64,000 nucleotides of DNA from Deinandra increscens subsp. villosa (lineage: Eukaryota > Streptophyta > Magnoliopsida > Asterales > Asteraceae): contig JBCNJP010000026.1 of NCBI GenBank assembly GCA_039602395.1, forward strand, positions 921,155 through 985,154. Direction: 5' to 3'. Position numbers and translations under genes: made by a program. A model generated the notes under the pieces. That model did not search any database, was not told the DNA's origin, and saw nothing but the letters and a program-made list of their open reading frames with translations. Below are positions 32,935 through 43,999 of the stretch, piece by piece. Each line of letters opens with the position of its first letter. Position 1 is the first letter of the stretch.

Positions 32935-33570
32935 TCATTTTCAAAAACCAAATCATTCCCCAAAACCCTAAATTCCTCCAAAACACTGTTCATAAAACCA
33001 TCCCAATTCCCTATTCACACTTCATTTGATCAAGAATTCAACAATTCAAGATCGCGTGTTCTGTTTTCTCTTCTCAATTTTCGAAAATAGGGGATCATTT
33101 TCAAAAACAAAATCACTCCCCACAACCCTGAATTCCTTGAAAATCCGTTCACAAAATCATCCCAATTCCCTAATCACACTTCATTTGATCAAGAATTCAA
33201 CAATTCAAGATCCTGTTCTGTTTTCTATTCTCAATTTCTGAAAACAGGGGATCATTTTCAAAAACCAAATCACTCCCCAAAACCCTGAATTCCTTCAAAA
33301 TCCGTTCACAAAATCATCCCAATTCCCTAATCACACTTCATTTGATCAAGAATTCAACAATTCAAGATCCTGTTCTGTTTTCTCTTCTGAATTCCCGAAA
33401 ACAGGGGATCATTTTCAAAAACCAAATCACTCCCTAAAACCCTGAATTCCTTCAAAATCCGTTCACAAAATCATCTCAATTCCCTAATCTCACTTTTCAT
33501 TTGATCAAGAATTCAAGAATTCAAGATCCTGTTCTGTTTTCCCTTCCCAATTCCGAAATCTTGAAAACAG
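32935..33570 (+). repeat. Leader tandem repeat, four copies of ~157 bp
   Basis: Copies carry TTCAAAAACCAAATCA, AAAACCCTGAATTCCTTC, CACTTCATTTGATCAAGAA and a TTCTGTTTTC tail. The starts of the GGGGATC words at 33,090, 33,248 and 33,404 give periods of 158 and 156. The first copy is the most diverged. It lies just before the ATG of the DUF936 exon, so it is probably 5' UTR. Confidence 0.93.
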
Positions 33571-33586
33571 GGTATGAAATATTGAA

Positions 33587-33888
33587 ATGGCGGTTTTGAC
33601 ACCAGGGGTGTTGTTGAGGCTGGTCGACGGGATGAATTCAGGGGTGAAACCCACAAGTGAGTACCGAAATTCGGTTTTACAAGTTGTAGATATCTTGCCG
33701 GTTAATCTTGATGAGAAGGATCTGTGGCCGAAACAGGGGTTTTATGTGAAAGTTTCGGATTCCGCTAATTCAATGTATGTTATTTTACTATCTGAACTTG
33801 TGCTCAGCAATGAGATTCAGCTCGGACAGTTCGTTTACGTCGAGAAATTGGACCCGGGGTCGCCTATTCCTGTTGCGAGAGGGGTGAA
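33587..33888 (+). pseudogene. DUF936 family protein, N-terminal exon, truncated
   Basis: From ATG the protein reads MAVLTPGVLLRLVDGMNSG, then ~20 residues on VLQVVDILP, QGFYVKVSDSANSMYVIL, and LGQFVYVEKLDPGSPIPVAR. This is the start of plant DUF936 proteins: M-A-LTPGVLLKLL, LLQVxxIVP, NQGFYLKVSDS-H-TYV, I-LGQFIHVERLE-xSPVP-RG. The family's function is poorly known; members are usually 500-700 residues with a basic C-terminus. At RGV the similarity stops, where RPVPGRHPC would follow. The frame enters the 330-bp tandem array and ends at 33,925. The first ~100 codons look undamaged, suggesting recent truncation. Confidence 0.85.
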
Positions 33889-36164
33889 ACACCACCTTAG
33901 CCTTGTTTTCATCACACTGATTTGATATTATGGCCATGCCAAGGTCTATGAGTGATAGGATGAGCAATTTGGCTTATATGTATATTCGAAGGAAAGTTCA
34001 TTTGTTCGCATTGTTTTATCGAGTTATATACAACAAACCTTAAATATTCCATCTATTCAGTAACATTGCAATCTAATTGTGATCCTTATAAAAAAAAGAG
34101 TACCCCATCCACCCTCGTGTACTAACCCCTTTGGCATTTTCCTAAAAATGACGAACACAGACTATAACCAAGGTAAAGGCTATAAACGAACGTGGAAGAC
34201 TCTCTGAAACCCAAATAAACGATTAATTGAACACCACCTTAGCCTTGTTTTCATCACACTGATTTGATATTATGGCCATGCCAACGTTATGAGTGATATG
34301 ATGGGCAATTTAGCTTATATGTATATTAGAAGGAAAGTTCATTCGTTCGCATGGTTTTATCGAGTTATATACAACAAACCTTGAATATTCCATCTATTCA
34401 GTAACAATGCAATCTAATTCTGATTCTTAAAAAAAAAGTACCCCATCCACCCTCGTGTTTGGCATTTTCCTAAATTTGACGAACACTGAATATAACCATT
34501 CTAAAGGCTATAAACGACCGTGGAAGGCTCTCTGAAACCCAAATAAACGATTAATTTAACACCACCTTAGCCTTGTTTTCATCGCACCGATTTGATATTA
34601 TGGCCATGACAAGGTCTATGAGTGATATGATGAGCAATTTAGCTTATATGTATATTAGAAGGAAAGTTCATTCGTATGTATGATTTTATCGAGTTATATA
34701 CAAGAAACCTTGAATATTCCATCTATTCAGTAACATTGCAATCTAATTGTGATCCTTAAAAAAAGGTATCCCATCCACCCTCGTGTACTGACCCCTTTGG
34801 CATTTTCCTAAAAATAACGAACACTGACTATAACCAATCTAAAGGCTATAAACGACCGTGGAAGGCTCTCAAAAACCCAAATAAACGATTAATTTAACAC
34901 CACCTTAACATTGTTTTCATCGCACTGATTTGATACTATGGCCATGCCAAGGTCTATGAGTGATAGGATGAGCAATTTGGCTTATATGTATATTCAAAGG
35001 AAAGTTCATTCGTTCGCATTGTTTTATCGAGTTATATACAACAAACCTTAAATATTCCATTTATTTAGTAACATTGCAATTTAATTGTGATCCTTAAAAA
35101 AAAAGAGTACCCCATCCACCGTGGAAAGCTCTCTGAAACCCAAATAAACGATTATTTTTACACCACCTTAGCCTTGTTTTCATCCCACCGATTTGATATT
35201 ATGGCCATGCCAAGGTCTATGAGTGATATGATGAGCAATTTGACTTATATATATATATATTTGAAGGAAAGTTCATTCGTTCGCATGGTTTTATCGAGTT
35301 ATATACAAAAAACCTTGAATATTCCATCTACTTAATAACATTTCAATCTAATTGTGATCCTTCAAAAAAAAAAAAGTACCCCATCCACCCCTTTGGCATT
35401 TTAGTTAAAATGACGAACACTGACTATAACCTATCTAAAGGCTATAACGACCGTGGAAGGCTCTCTGAAACCCAAATAAACGATTAATTTAACACCACTT
35501 TAGCCTTGTTTTCATCGCACCGATTTCATATTATGGCCATGCAAAAGGTCTATGAGTGATATGATGAGCAATTTAGCTTATATGTATAGTAGAAAGAAAG
35601 TTCATTCGTTCGCATTGTTTTATCGAGTTATATACAACAAACCTTGAATATTCCATCTATTCAGTAACATTGCAATTTAATTGAGATCCTTCAGAAAAAA
35701 AAGTACCCCATTCACCCTCGTGTACTAACCCCTTTGGAATTTTCCTAAAAATGACGAACCTTGACTATAACAAATCTAAAGGTTATAAACGACCGTGAAA
35801 GGCTCTCTGAAACCCAAATAAATGATTAATTTATCACCACCTTAGCCTTGTTTTCATCACACCGATTTGATATTATGGTCATGCCAAGGTCTATGAGTGA
35901 TATGATAAGCAATTTAGCTTATATGTATATTAGAGGGAAAGTTCATTCGTTCGCATGGTTTTATCGAGTTATATACAACAAACCTTGAATACTCCATCTA
36001 TTCAGTAACATTGCAATCTAATTGTGATCCTTCAAAAAAAAAAGTACCCCATCCACCCTCGTGTACTAACCCCTTTGGCATTTTAGTAAAAATGACGAAC
36101 ACTAACTATAACCTATCTAAAGGCTATAAACGACCGTGGAAGGCTCTCTGAAACCCAAATAAAC
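33889..36164. repeat. Seven-copy tandem array, ~330-bp unit
   Basis: Units start with ACACCACCTTAGCCTTG or close variants at 33,889, 34,231, 34,559, 34,897, 35,160, 35,492 and 35,834. Spacings are 342, 328, 338, 263, 332 and 342. The fourth unit lacks about 75 bp including CCTCGTGTACTAACCCC. Units share GATTTGATATTATGGCCATG, ATCGAGTTATATACAA and CTCTCTGAAACCCAAATAAA. Short frames recur in the units but do not form a protein. The array starts at the break in the DUF936 exon and ends at the LTR element. Confidence 0.95.
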
Positions 36165-36565
36165 TGTTGATGCATGAACCTTGTGTGGCCGTTAATGTTC
36201 GAATTGTCAAACAGACTGAGTTGTCAGAAACATGAACTGGGGTCCGAACCCAGCCGGACTCCAGGTTCGGAGTTGTCCGAACCTTGGACGAACTCCAAGT
36301 TCGGAGGGAGTTCGGACAAAGTTCGGAGCTTCCAAGTTCGGATAGAATGAAGAAGTATAAATTGTTTCATCTTTGTATTTCTTTATAAGTTTTTGTCCTG
36401 TGTCTTTCCAGATCAATGTGTTGAGAGGGGAGGTTTTGTCCAACCTCCCCCGGACCTTAAACGCTTGTATACTCCTTCGGTTTATGTAATTATTCAACAC
36501 GATATATGACAAAACTTTCGTCTCGATCTTATCTACCATAGAATCGATTCGTATATGCTTTTTCA
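36165..36565 (+). repeat. 5' LTR
   Basis: TG...CA ends. The first third is dense in GTTCGGA and TCCGAAC words that can pair with one another. The later part has a CTTTTTCA end. Confidence 0.88.
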
Positions 36566-36567
36566 AG

Positions 36568-36579
36568 TGGTATCAGAGC
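36568..36579 (+). other. Primer-binding site
   Basis: TGGTATCAGAGC, two bases after the LTR, is complementary to the 3' end of initiator tRNA-Met, as in many plant LTR elements. Confidence 0.85.
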
Positions 36580-36932
36580 TGTTGGCTCTTTCTATGGTCT
36601 AATTTTATTATTTTTCTTAATTTCGAGACGTTAAACCTTCAGTTAGGTGTGATTGGAGGTGTTTCTGTTTGATTTTTAATCAACCGAGTCTTTCTGAGTC
36701 ATGTTTTTACCTATCAGAAGTATCTGGATGTCGAAATTTGATCAAATTTTGAATCTGGTGCGATTTCAAAAAATTTCCAGTGAAGTTCGGATAGAGTTCG
36801 GCCGAAGAACAGATCTGAAAAGTAACCGCTCCGAACTCCAGGTTCGGACAGAGTTCGGCCATGTTCGGACGTCCGAAGGTCAGGTTCGGAGGAGGTTTGG
36901 AAGATCAGGTTCGGAGGTAGCACGTCCCCTGC

Positions 36933-37013
36933 TAGGGGCTCTGCCCCTTGGACCCCGCAGGGGATGCTGCCCCTTGGACCCCGCTTCTCAGGGGCGCTGC
37001 CCCCGAACCCCCG
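36933..37013. repeat. GC-rich CCCCTTGGACCCC repeats within the element
   Basis: Three imperfect repeats of a GGGGCTCTGCCCCTTGGACC-like unit, sharply GC-rich against the surroundings. Similar blocks occur in several plant retroelements. They can form strong hairpins (GGGGC/GCCCC). Confidence 0.75.
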
Positions 37014-38001
37014 TTAGGTGGGAATTTCAAAGAAGCGGATCAGTTGTCGAGTTTACACTTGATTCGGTAGCTGTGGGGTGTTATGTTTGAAGACTTTTCA
37101 GATTCCGATACTTGTTACAAATTAATGATCGAATTTCAAGAAATGAGTTTGTGGGTAGTCATTGTTCTTGATGATGGACAGAGATTCAAGAACATGTGTT
37201 TCTGATGATGGACAGAGATTCGGAGACATGGTTATGATTACTTGGGAACGTTTGCCAGAGATTATCGTTTTACACAAACTGAAGATTAAATGAGATTAAA
37301 GATTCCGTTGCGGGCCACTTGAGTTTATCATTCCACTAAAAACATGCGGGGTTGGAATCATAAGAATTTGAAGTTTTGAATATGTCACTTATTTAGGGGG
37401 AAATTGGGGATCCTAAAACTTTCAAAGTTTCATAATTAAAAAAGTGAATATTCAAAAGCAATAAGTTCAGGGTTGATGGTGATTTTTGATCTTCATGGAA
37501 AGGTAGTGTATTCTGATGTTCGTGCCAACCGATATGTCAAAGTTTTCGGTTATGGTTTGGAACTCTTTGTCATTTGCCCGATACTTTCTTGAGTTGTAAA
37601 GACTTGGTCAGATTCCAGTCTGCAACGAGATATATGTTTACCGGAGTAATATATTGGGATGGATTTCATGCTAAGGAGAAATTTCCATGATTAAAGATGC
37701 TGATCGTGTCTATTTTCACAAAGATCAGAATGTATTACAATTTGGTGAAGATTAAAGATTGTTGTCAATATGCAGTGATGTTCGGGTGTCTTTACAAATT
37801 CCGGATACGACTGATGAAGTGGACCATTATCATATATGCCGGTTCCAGTTGGAAGGTTGTGCTTGAAGCTAGGGGGAACTTTATTGGTTGTGGAGATTGT
37901 ACAAGATGCAAACTGTTTCCTGAAAAAAAAGATTTAAGATGTAGCAGACTAATTGATGATGATTGCTAGAAGATCAATGTCTGGATTCGACAGTAACGTC
38001 T

Positions 38002-38009
38002 AAGGGGAA
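38002..38009 (+). other. Polypurine tract
   Basis: AAGGGGAA, two bases before the 3' LTR start, the expected plus-strand priming site. Confidence 0.7.
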
Positions 38010-38011
38010 TT

Positions 38012-38427
38012 TGTTGATGCATGAACCTTGTGTGGCCGTTACTGTTCGAATTGTCAAACAGACTGAGTTTTCGGAAACATGAACTAGGGTCCGAAAACCA
38101 GCCGAACTCTAGGTTCGGAGTTGTCCGAACCTTGGACGAACTCCAAGTTCGGACAAAGTTCGGAGCTTCCAAGTTTGGACAAAGTTCGGAGCTTCCAAGT
38201 TCGGACAAAATGAAGAAGTATAAATAGTTTCGTCTTTGTATTTTCTTATAAGTTTCTGTCTAGTGTTTTTCCAGATCAATGTGTTGAGAGGGGAGCATCT
38301 GTCCAACCTCCCCGGGAGCTTAATCGTTGTATACTCCTTCGGTTTATGTAATCATTCAACACGATATATGGCAAAACTTCCGTCTCGATATTATCTACCA
38401 AAGAATCGATCCGTATATACTTTTTCA
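38012..38427 (+). repeat. 3' LTR
   Basis: Closely matches the 5' LTR, but has an extra tandem copy of CAAAGTTCGGAGCTTCCAAG (with one base change) and scattered substitutions, so it is not brand-new. Confidence 0.88.
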
Positions 38428-39890
38428 ATAAGGTGTATTTAGGGGCAAAGAGGGTTACTTGGGACCAATGAGTCCCTATAATGTGTGTATATAACCAATA
38501 CGCTGTGTTTAGGACCAATGATGGCCCAATAAGGTGTGTTTAGGGCAATGAGGGTTAGTTAGGACAAATGATTCCCAATAAGGTGTGTATATAACCAATA
38601 AGTTGTGTTTACGACCAATGATGGCCCAATAAGGTGTGTTTAGTAGGCAATGAGGGTCAGTTGGGACCAATGAGTCCCACTAAGGTGTGTATATAACCAA
38701 TACGTTGTGTTTAGGACCAATGATGGCACAATAAGGTGTGTTTAGAGGCAATGAGGGTCAGTTAGGACCAATGAGTCCCTATAAGGTGTGTGTATATAAC
38801 CAATAAGTTGTGTTTAGGACAAATGATAGCCCAATAAGGTGTGTTTAGTAGGCAATGAGGGTCAGCTGGGACCAATAATTCCCATTAAGGTGTGTATATA
38901 ACCAATAAGTTGTGTTTAGGACCAATAATTGCCCAATAAGGTGTGTTTAGGGGCAATGAGGGTCAGTTGGGACCAATGAGTCCCTATAAGGTGTGTGTAT
39001 ATAACCAATAAGTTGTGTTTATGACCAATGATGGCCCAATAAGGTGTGTTTAGGGGCAATGAGTGTCAGTTGGGACCAATGAGTCCCAATAAGGTGTGTA
39101 TATAACCAATAAGTTGTGTTTAGGACCAATGATGGCCCAATAAGGTGTGTTTAGAGGCAATGAGGGTTACTTGGGACCAAGGAGTCCCTATAATATGTGT
39201 ATATAACCAATACGTTGTGTTTAGGACCAATGATGACCCAATAAGGTGTGTTTAGGGGCAATGAGGGTCAGTTGGGACCAATGAGTTCCTAATAAGGTGT
39301 GTATATAACAAATAAGTTGTGTTTACGACCAATGATGGCATAATAAGGTGTGTTTAGTAGGCAATGAGGGTCAGTTGGGACCAATGAGTCCCTACTAAGG
39401 TGTGTATATAACCAATACATTGTGTCTAGGACCAATGACGGCACAATAAGGTGTGTTTAGGGGCAATGCGGGTCAGTTGGGACCGAATGAGTCCCTATAA
39501 GGTGTGTATATAACCAATAAGTTGTGTTTAGGACCAATGATGGCCCAAGAAGTTGTGTTTAGTAGGGCAATGAGTGTTACTTGGGACCAATGAGTCCCTA
39601 CAAATGTGTGTATATAACCAATACGCTGTGTTTAGGACCAATGATGGCCCAATAAGGTGTGTTTAGGGGCAATGAGGGTCAGTTGGGACCAATGAGTCCC
39701 AATAAGGTGTGTGTATATTACCAATAAGTTCTGTTTAGGAAAAATTATGGCCCAATAAGGTGTGTTTAGTAGGCAATGAGGGTCGGTTGGGACCAATGAG
39801 TCCCAATAAGGTGTGTATATAACCAATAATTTGTGTTTAGGACCAATAATGGCCCACTAAGGTGTGTTTAGGGGCAATGAGTGTTAGTTG
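38428..39890. repeat. Edge zone of the satellite, monomers diverged
   Basis: Monomers here differ individually in spacers and single bases and show no long higher-order copies, unlike the interior. Confidence 0.6.
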
Positions 39891-39894
39891 GGAC

Positions 39895-42800
39895 CAATGA
39901 GTCCCAATAAGGTGTGTATATAACCAATAAGCTGTGTTTATGAACAATGATGGCCCAAGAAGGTGTGTTTCGGTGCAATAAGGGTTACTTGTGACTAAGG
40001 AGTCCCTATAATGTGTGTATATAACCAATACGTTGTGTTTAGGACCAATGATAGCACAATTAGGCGTGTTTAGGGGTAATGAGGGTCCGTTGGGACCAAT
40101 GAGTCCCTATAAGGTGTGTGTATATTACCAGTAAGTTGTGTTTAAGACAAATGATGGCCCAATAAGGTGTGTTTAGTAGGCAATGAGGGTTGGTTGGGAC
40201 CAATAAGTCCCATTAAGGTGTGTATATAACCAATAAGTTGTGTTTAGGACCAATAATGGCCTAATAAGGTGTGTTTAGGGGCAATGAGGGTTACATGGGA
40301 CCAATGAGTCCCTATAATGTGTGTATATAACAAATACGTTGTGTTTAGGACCAATGATGGACCAATAAGGTGTGTATATAACCAATAAGTTGTGTTTACG
40401 ACCAATGATGGCCTAATAAGGTGTGTTTAGTAGGCAATGAGGGTCACTTGGGACCAATGAGTCCCACTAAGGTGTGTATATAACCAATACGTTGTGTTTA
40501 GGACCAATGATGGCACAATAAGTGTGTTTAGGAGCAATGCGGGTCAGTTGGGACCAATGAGTCCCTATAAGTTGTGTATATAACCAATAAGTTGTGTTTA
40601 GGACCAATGATGGCCCAAGATGGTGTGTTTATGAGCAATGAGGGTTACTTGGGACCAATGAGTCTCTATAATGTGTGTATATAACCAATACGTTGTGTTT
40701 AGGAACAATGATGGCCTAATAATGTGTGTTTCGGGGCTATGAGGGCCAGTTGGGTCCAATGAGTCCCAATAAAGTGTGTATATAACCAATAAGTTGTGTT
40801 TACGACCAATGATGGCCCAATAAGGTGTATTTAGTAGGCAATGAGGTCTGTTGGGACCAATGAGTCCCGACTAAGGTGTGTATATAACCAATACGTTGTG
40901 TTTAGGACCAATGATGGCACAATAAGATGTGTTTAGGGGCAATAAGGGTCAGTTGGGATCAATTAGTCCCAATAAGGTGTGTGTATATTACCAATAAGTT
41001 CTGTTTAGGACAAATGATGGCGCAATAAGGTGTGTTTAGTAGGCAATGAGGGTCGGTTGGGACCAATGAGTCCCAATAAGGTGTCTATATAACCAATAAG
41101 CTGTGTTTAGGAACAATGATGGCCCAATAAGCTATGTTTCGGTGCAATGAGGGTTACTTGTGACCAAGGAGTCCCTATAATGTGTGTATATAACCAATAC
41201 GTTGTGTTTAAGACCAATGATGGCACAATAAGGTGTGTTTAGGAGTAATGAGGGTCCGTTGGGACCAATGAGTCCCACTAATGTGTGTATATAACCAATA
41301 CGTTGTGTTTAAGACCAATGATGGCACAATAAAGTGTGTTTAGGGACAATGAGGGTCAGTTGGCACCAATGAGTCCTAATAAGGTGTGTATATAACCAAT
41401 AAGTTGTGTTTATGACCAATTATGGCCCAATAAGTTGTGTTTAGTTGGGACCAATGAGTACCACTAAGGTGTGTATATAACCAATATGTTTTGTTTAGGA
41501 TAAATGATGGCCCAATAAGGTGTGTTTAGGGGCAATGAGGGTTAGTTGGGACCAATGAGTCCCAATAATGTGTGTATATAACAAATAAGTTGTGTTTACG
41601 ACCAATTATGGCCCAATATGGTGTGTTTAGTTGGGACTAATGAGTCCCACTAAGGTGTGTATATAACCAATAAGTTGTGTTTAGGACCAATGATGGCCCA
41701 ATAAGGTGTGTTTAGTAGGGCAATGAGGGTCGGTTGGAACCAATAAGTCCTACTAAGGTGTGTATATAACCAATAAGTTTTGTTTAGGACCAATGATGGC
41801 CCAATAATGTGTGTTTAAGGGCTCTGAGGGTCAGTTGGGACCAATGAGTCCCAATAGAGTGTGTATATAACCAATAAGCTGTGTTTATGAACAATGATGG
41901 CCCAAGAAGGTGTGTTTCGGTGCAATAAGGGTTACTTGTGACTAAGGAGTCCCTATAATGTGTGTATATAACCAATACGTTGTGTTTAGGACCAATGATA
42001 GCACAATTAGGCATGTTTAGGGGTAATGAGGGTCCGTTGGGACCAATGAGTCCCTATAAGGTGTGTGTATATTACCAGTAAGTTGTGTTTAAGACAAATG
42101 ATGGCCCAATAAGGTGTGTTTAGTAGGCAATGAGGGTTGGTTGGGACCAATAAGTCCCATTAAGGTGTGTATATAACCAATAAGTTGTGTTTAGGACCAA
42201 TAATGGCCTAATAAGGTGTGTTTAGGGGCAATGAGGGTTACATGGGACCAATGAGTCCCTATAATGTGTGTATATAACAAATACGTTGTGTTTAGGACCA
42301 ATGATGGACCAATAAGGTGTGTATATAACCAATAAGTTGTGTTTACGACCAATGATGGCCTAATAAGGTGTGTTTAGTAGGCAATGAGGGTCACTTGGGA
42401 CCAATGAGTCCCACTAAGGTGTGTATATAACCAATACGTTGTGTTTAGGACCAATGATGGCACAATAAGTGTGTTTAGGAGCAATGCGGGTCAGTTGGGA
42501 CCAATGAGTCCCTATAAGTTGTGTATATAACCAATAAGTTGTGTTTAGGACCAATGATGGCCCAAGATGGTGTGTTTATGAGCAATGAGGGTTACTTGGG
42601 ACCAATGAGTCTCTATAATGTGTGTATATAACCAATACGTTGTGTTTAGGAACAATGATGGCCTAATAATGTGTGTTTCGGGGCTATGAGGGCCAGTTGG
42701 GTCCAATGAGTCCCAATAAAGTGTGTATATAACCAATAAGTTGTGTTTACGACCAATGATGGCCCAATAAGGTGTATTTAGTAGGCAATGAGGTCTGTTG

Positions 42801-43790
42801 GGACCAATGAGTCCCACTAAGGTGTGTATATAACCAATACGTTGTGTTTAGGACCAATGATGGCACAATAAGATGTGTTTAGGGGCAATAAGGGTCAGTT
42901 GGGATCAATTAGTCCCAATAAGGTGTGTGTATATTACCAATAAGTTCTGTTTAGGACAAATGATGGCGCAATAAGGTGTGTTTAGTAGGCAATGAGGGTC
43001 GGTTGGGACCAATGAGTCCCAATAAGGTGTCTATATAACCAATAAGCTGTGTTTAGGAACAATGATGGCCCAATAAGCTATGTTTCGGTGCAATGAGGGT
43101 TACTTGTGACCAAGGAGTCCCTATAATGTGTGTATATAACCAATACGTTGTGTTTAAGACCAATGATGGCACAATAAGGTGTGTTTAGGAGTAATGAGGG
43201 TCCGTTGGGACCAATGAGTCCCACTAATGTGTGTATATAACCAATACGTTGTGTTTAAGACCAATGATGGCACAATAAAGTGTGTTTAGGGACAATGAGG
43301 GTCAGTTGGCACCAATGAGTCCTAATAAGGTGTGTATATAACCAATAAGTTGTGTTTATGACCAATTATGGCCCAATAAGTTGTGTTTAGTTGGGACCAA
43401 TGAGTACCACTAAGGTGTGTATATAACCAATATGTTTTGTTTAGGATAAATGATGGCCCAATAAGGTGTGTTTAGGGGCAATGAGGGTTAGTTGGGACCA
43501 ATGAGTCCCAATAATGTGTGTATATAACAAATAAGTTGTGTTTACGACCAATTATGGCCCAATATGGTGTGTTTAGTTGGGACTAATGAGTCCCACTAAG
43601 GTGTGTATATAACCAATAAGTTGTGTTTAGGACCAATGATGGCCCAATAAGGTGTGTTTAGTAGGGCAATGAGGGTCGGTTGGAACCAATAAGTCCTACT
43701 AAGGTGTGTATATAACCAATAAGTTTTGTTTAGGACCAATGATGGCCCAATAATGTGTGTTTAAGGGCTATGAGGGTCAGTTGGGACCAA
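39895..43790. repeat. 1947-bp direct segmental duplication inside the satellite
   Basis: A block from about 39,895 to 41,840 is repeated almost base for base from about 41,842 to 43,790. For example the rare TTTCGGTGCAATAAGGG occurs at 39,969 and 41,916, and CACAATTAGGC is followed shortly after in both. About 20 monomers were copied together. Few differences are seen (for example GGCGTG against GGCATG). Confidence 0.88.
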
Positions 43791-43999
43791 TGAGTTCCAA
43801 TAGAGTGTGTATATAGACAATTGGTTTTGTTTATGACCAATTATGGCCCAATAAGGTGTGTTTAGTTGGGACCAATGAGTCCCACTAATGTGTGTATATA
43901 ACTAATACGTTGTGTTTAGGACCAATGATGGCACAATAAAGTGTGTTTAGGGACAATGAGGGTCAGTTGGCACTAATGAGTCCTAATAAGGTGTGTACA

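Larger units (their letters stand above)
36165..38427 (+). mobile_element. Non-autonomous LTR retrotransposon (2.26 kb)
   Basis: Two near-identical LTRs (401 and 416 bp) begin TGTTGATGCATG and end TTTTTCA. A tRNA-Met-type primer site and a purine tract lie at the expected places. The 1446-bp interior has no gag or pol domains. Its longest frame (36,701-37,090) is built on the GC-rich CCCCTTGGACCCC repeats and has no gag resemblance. The compact size suits a non-autonomous derivative, probably Copia-type by its primer-site sequence. Flanking 5-mers (TAAAC left, ATAAG right) do not match, so there is no target duplication. Confidence 0.85.

Noticed and set aside
33889..36164. Short frames starting MAMPRSMSD in the 330-bp units
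   Set aside because: They recur because the unit recurs, are interrupted differently in each unit, and match no family I know.
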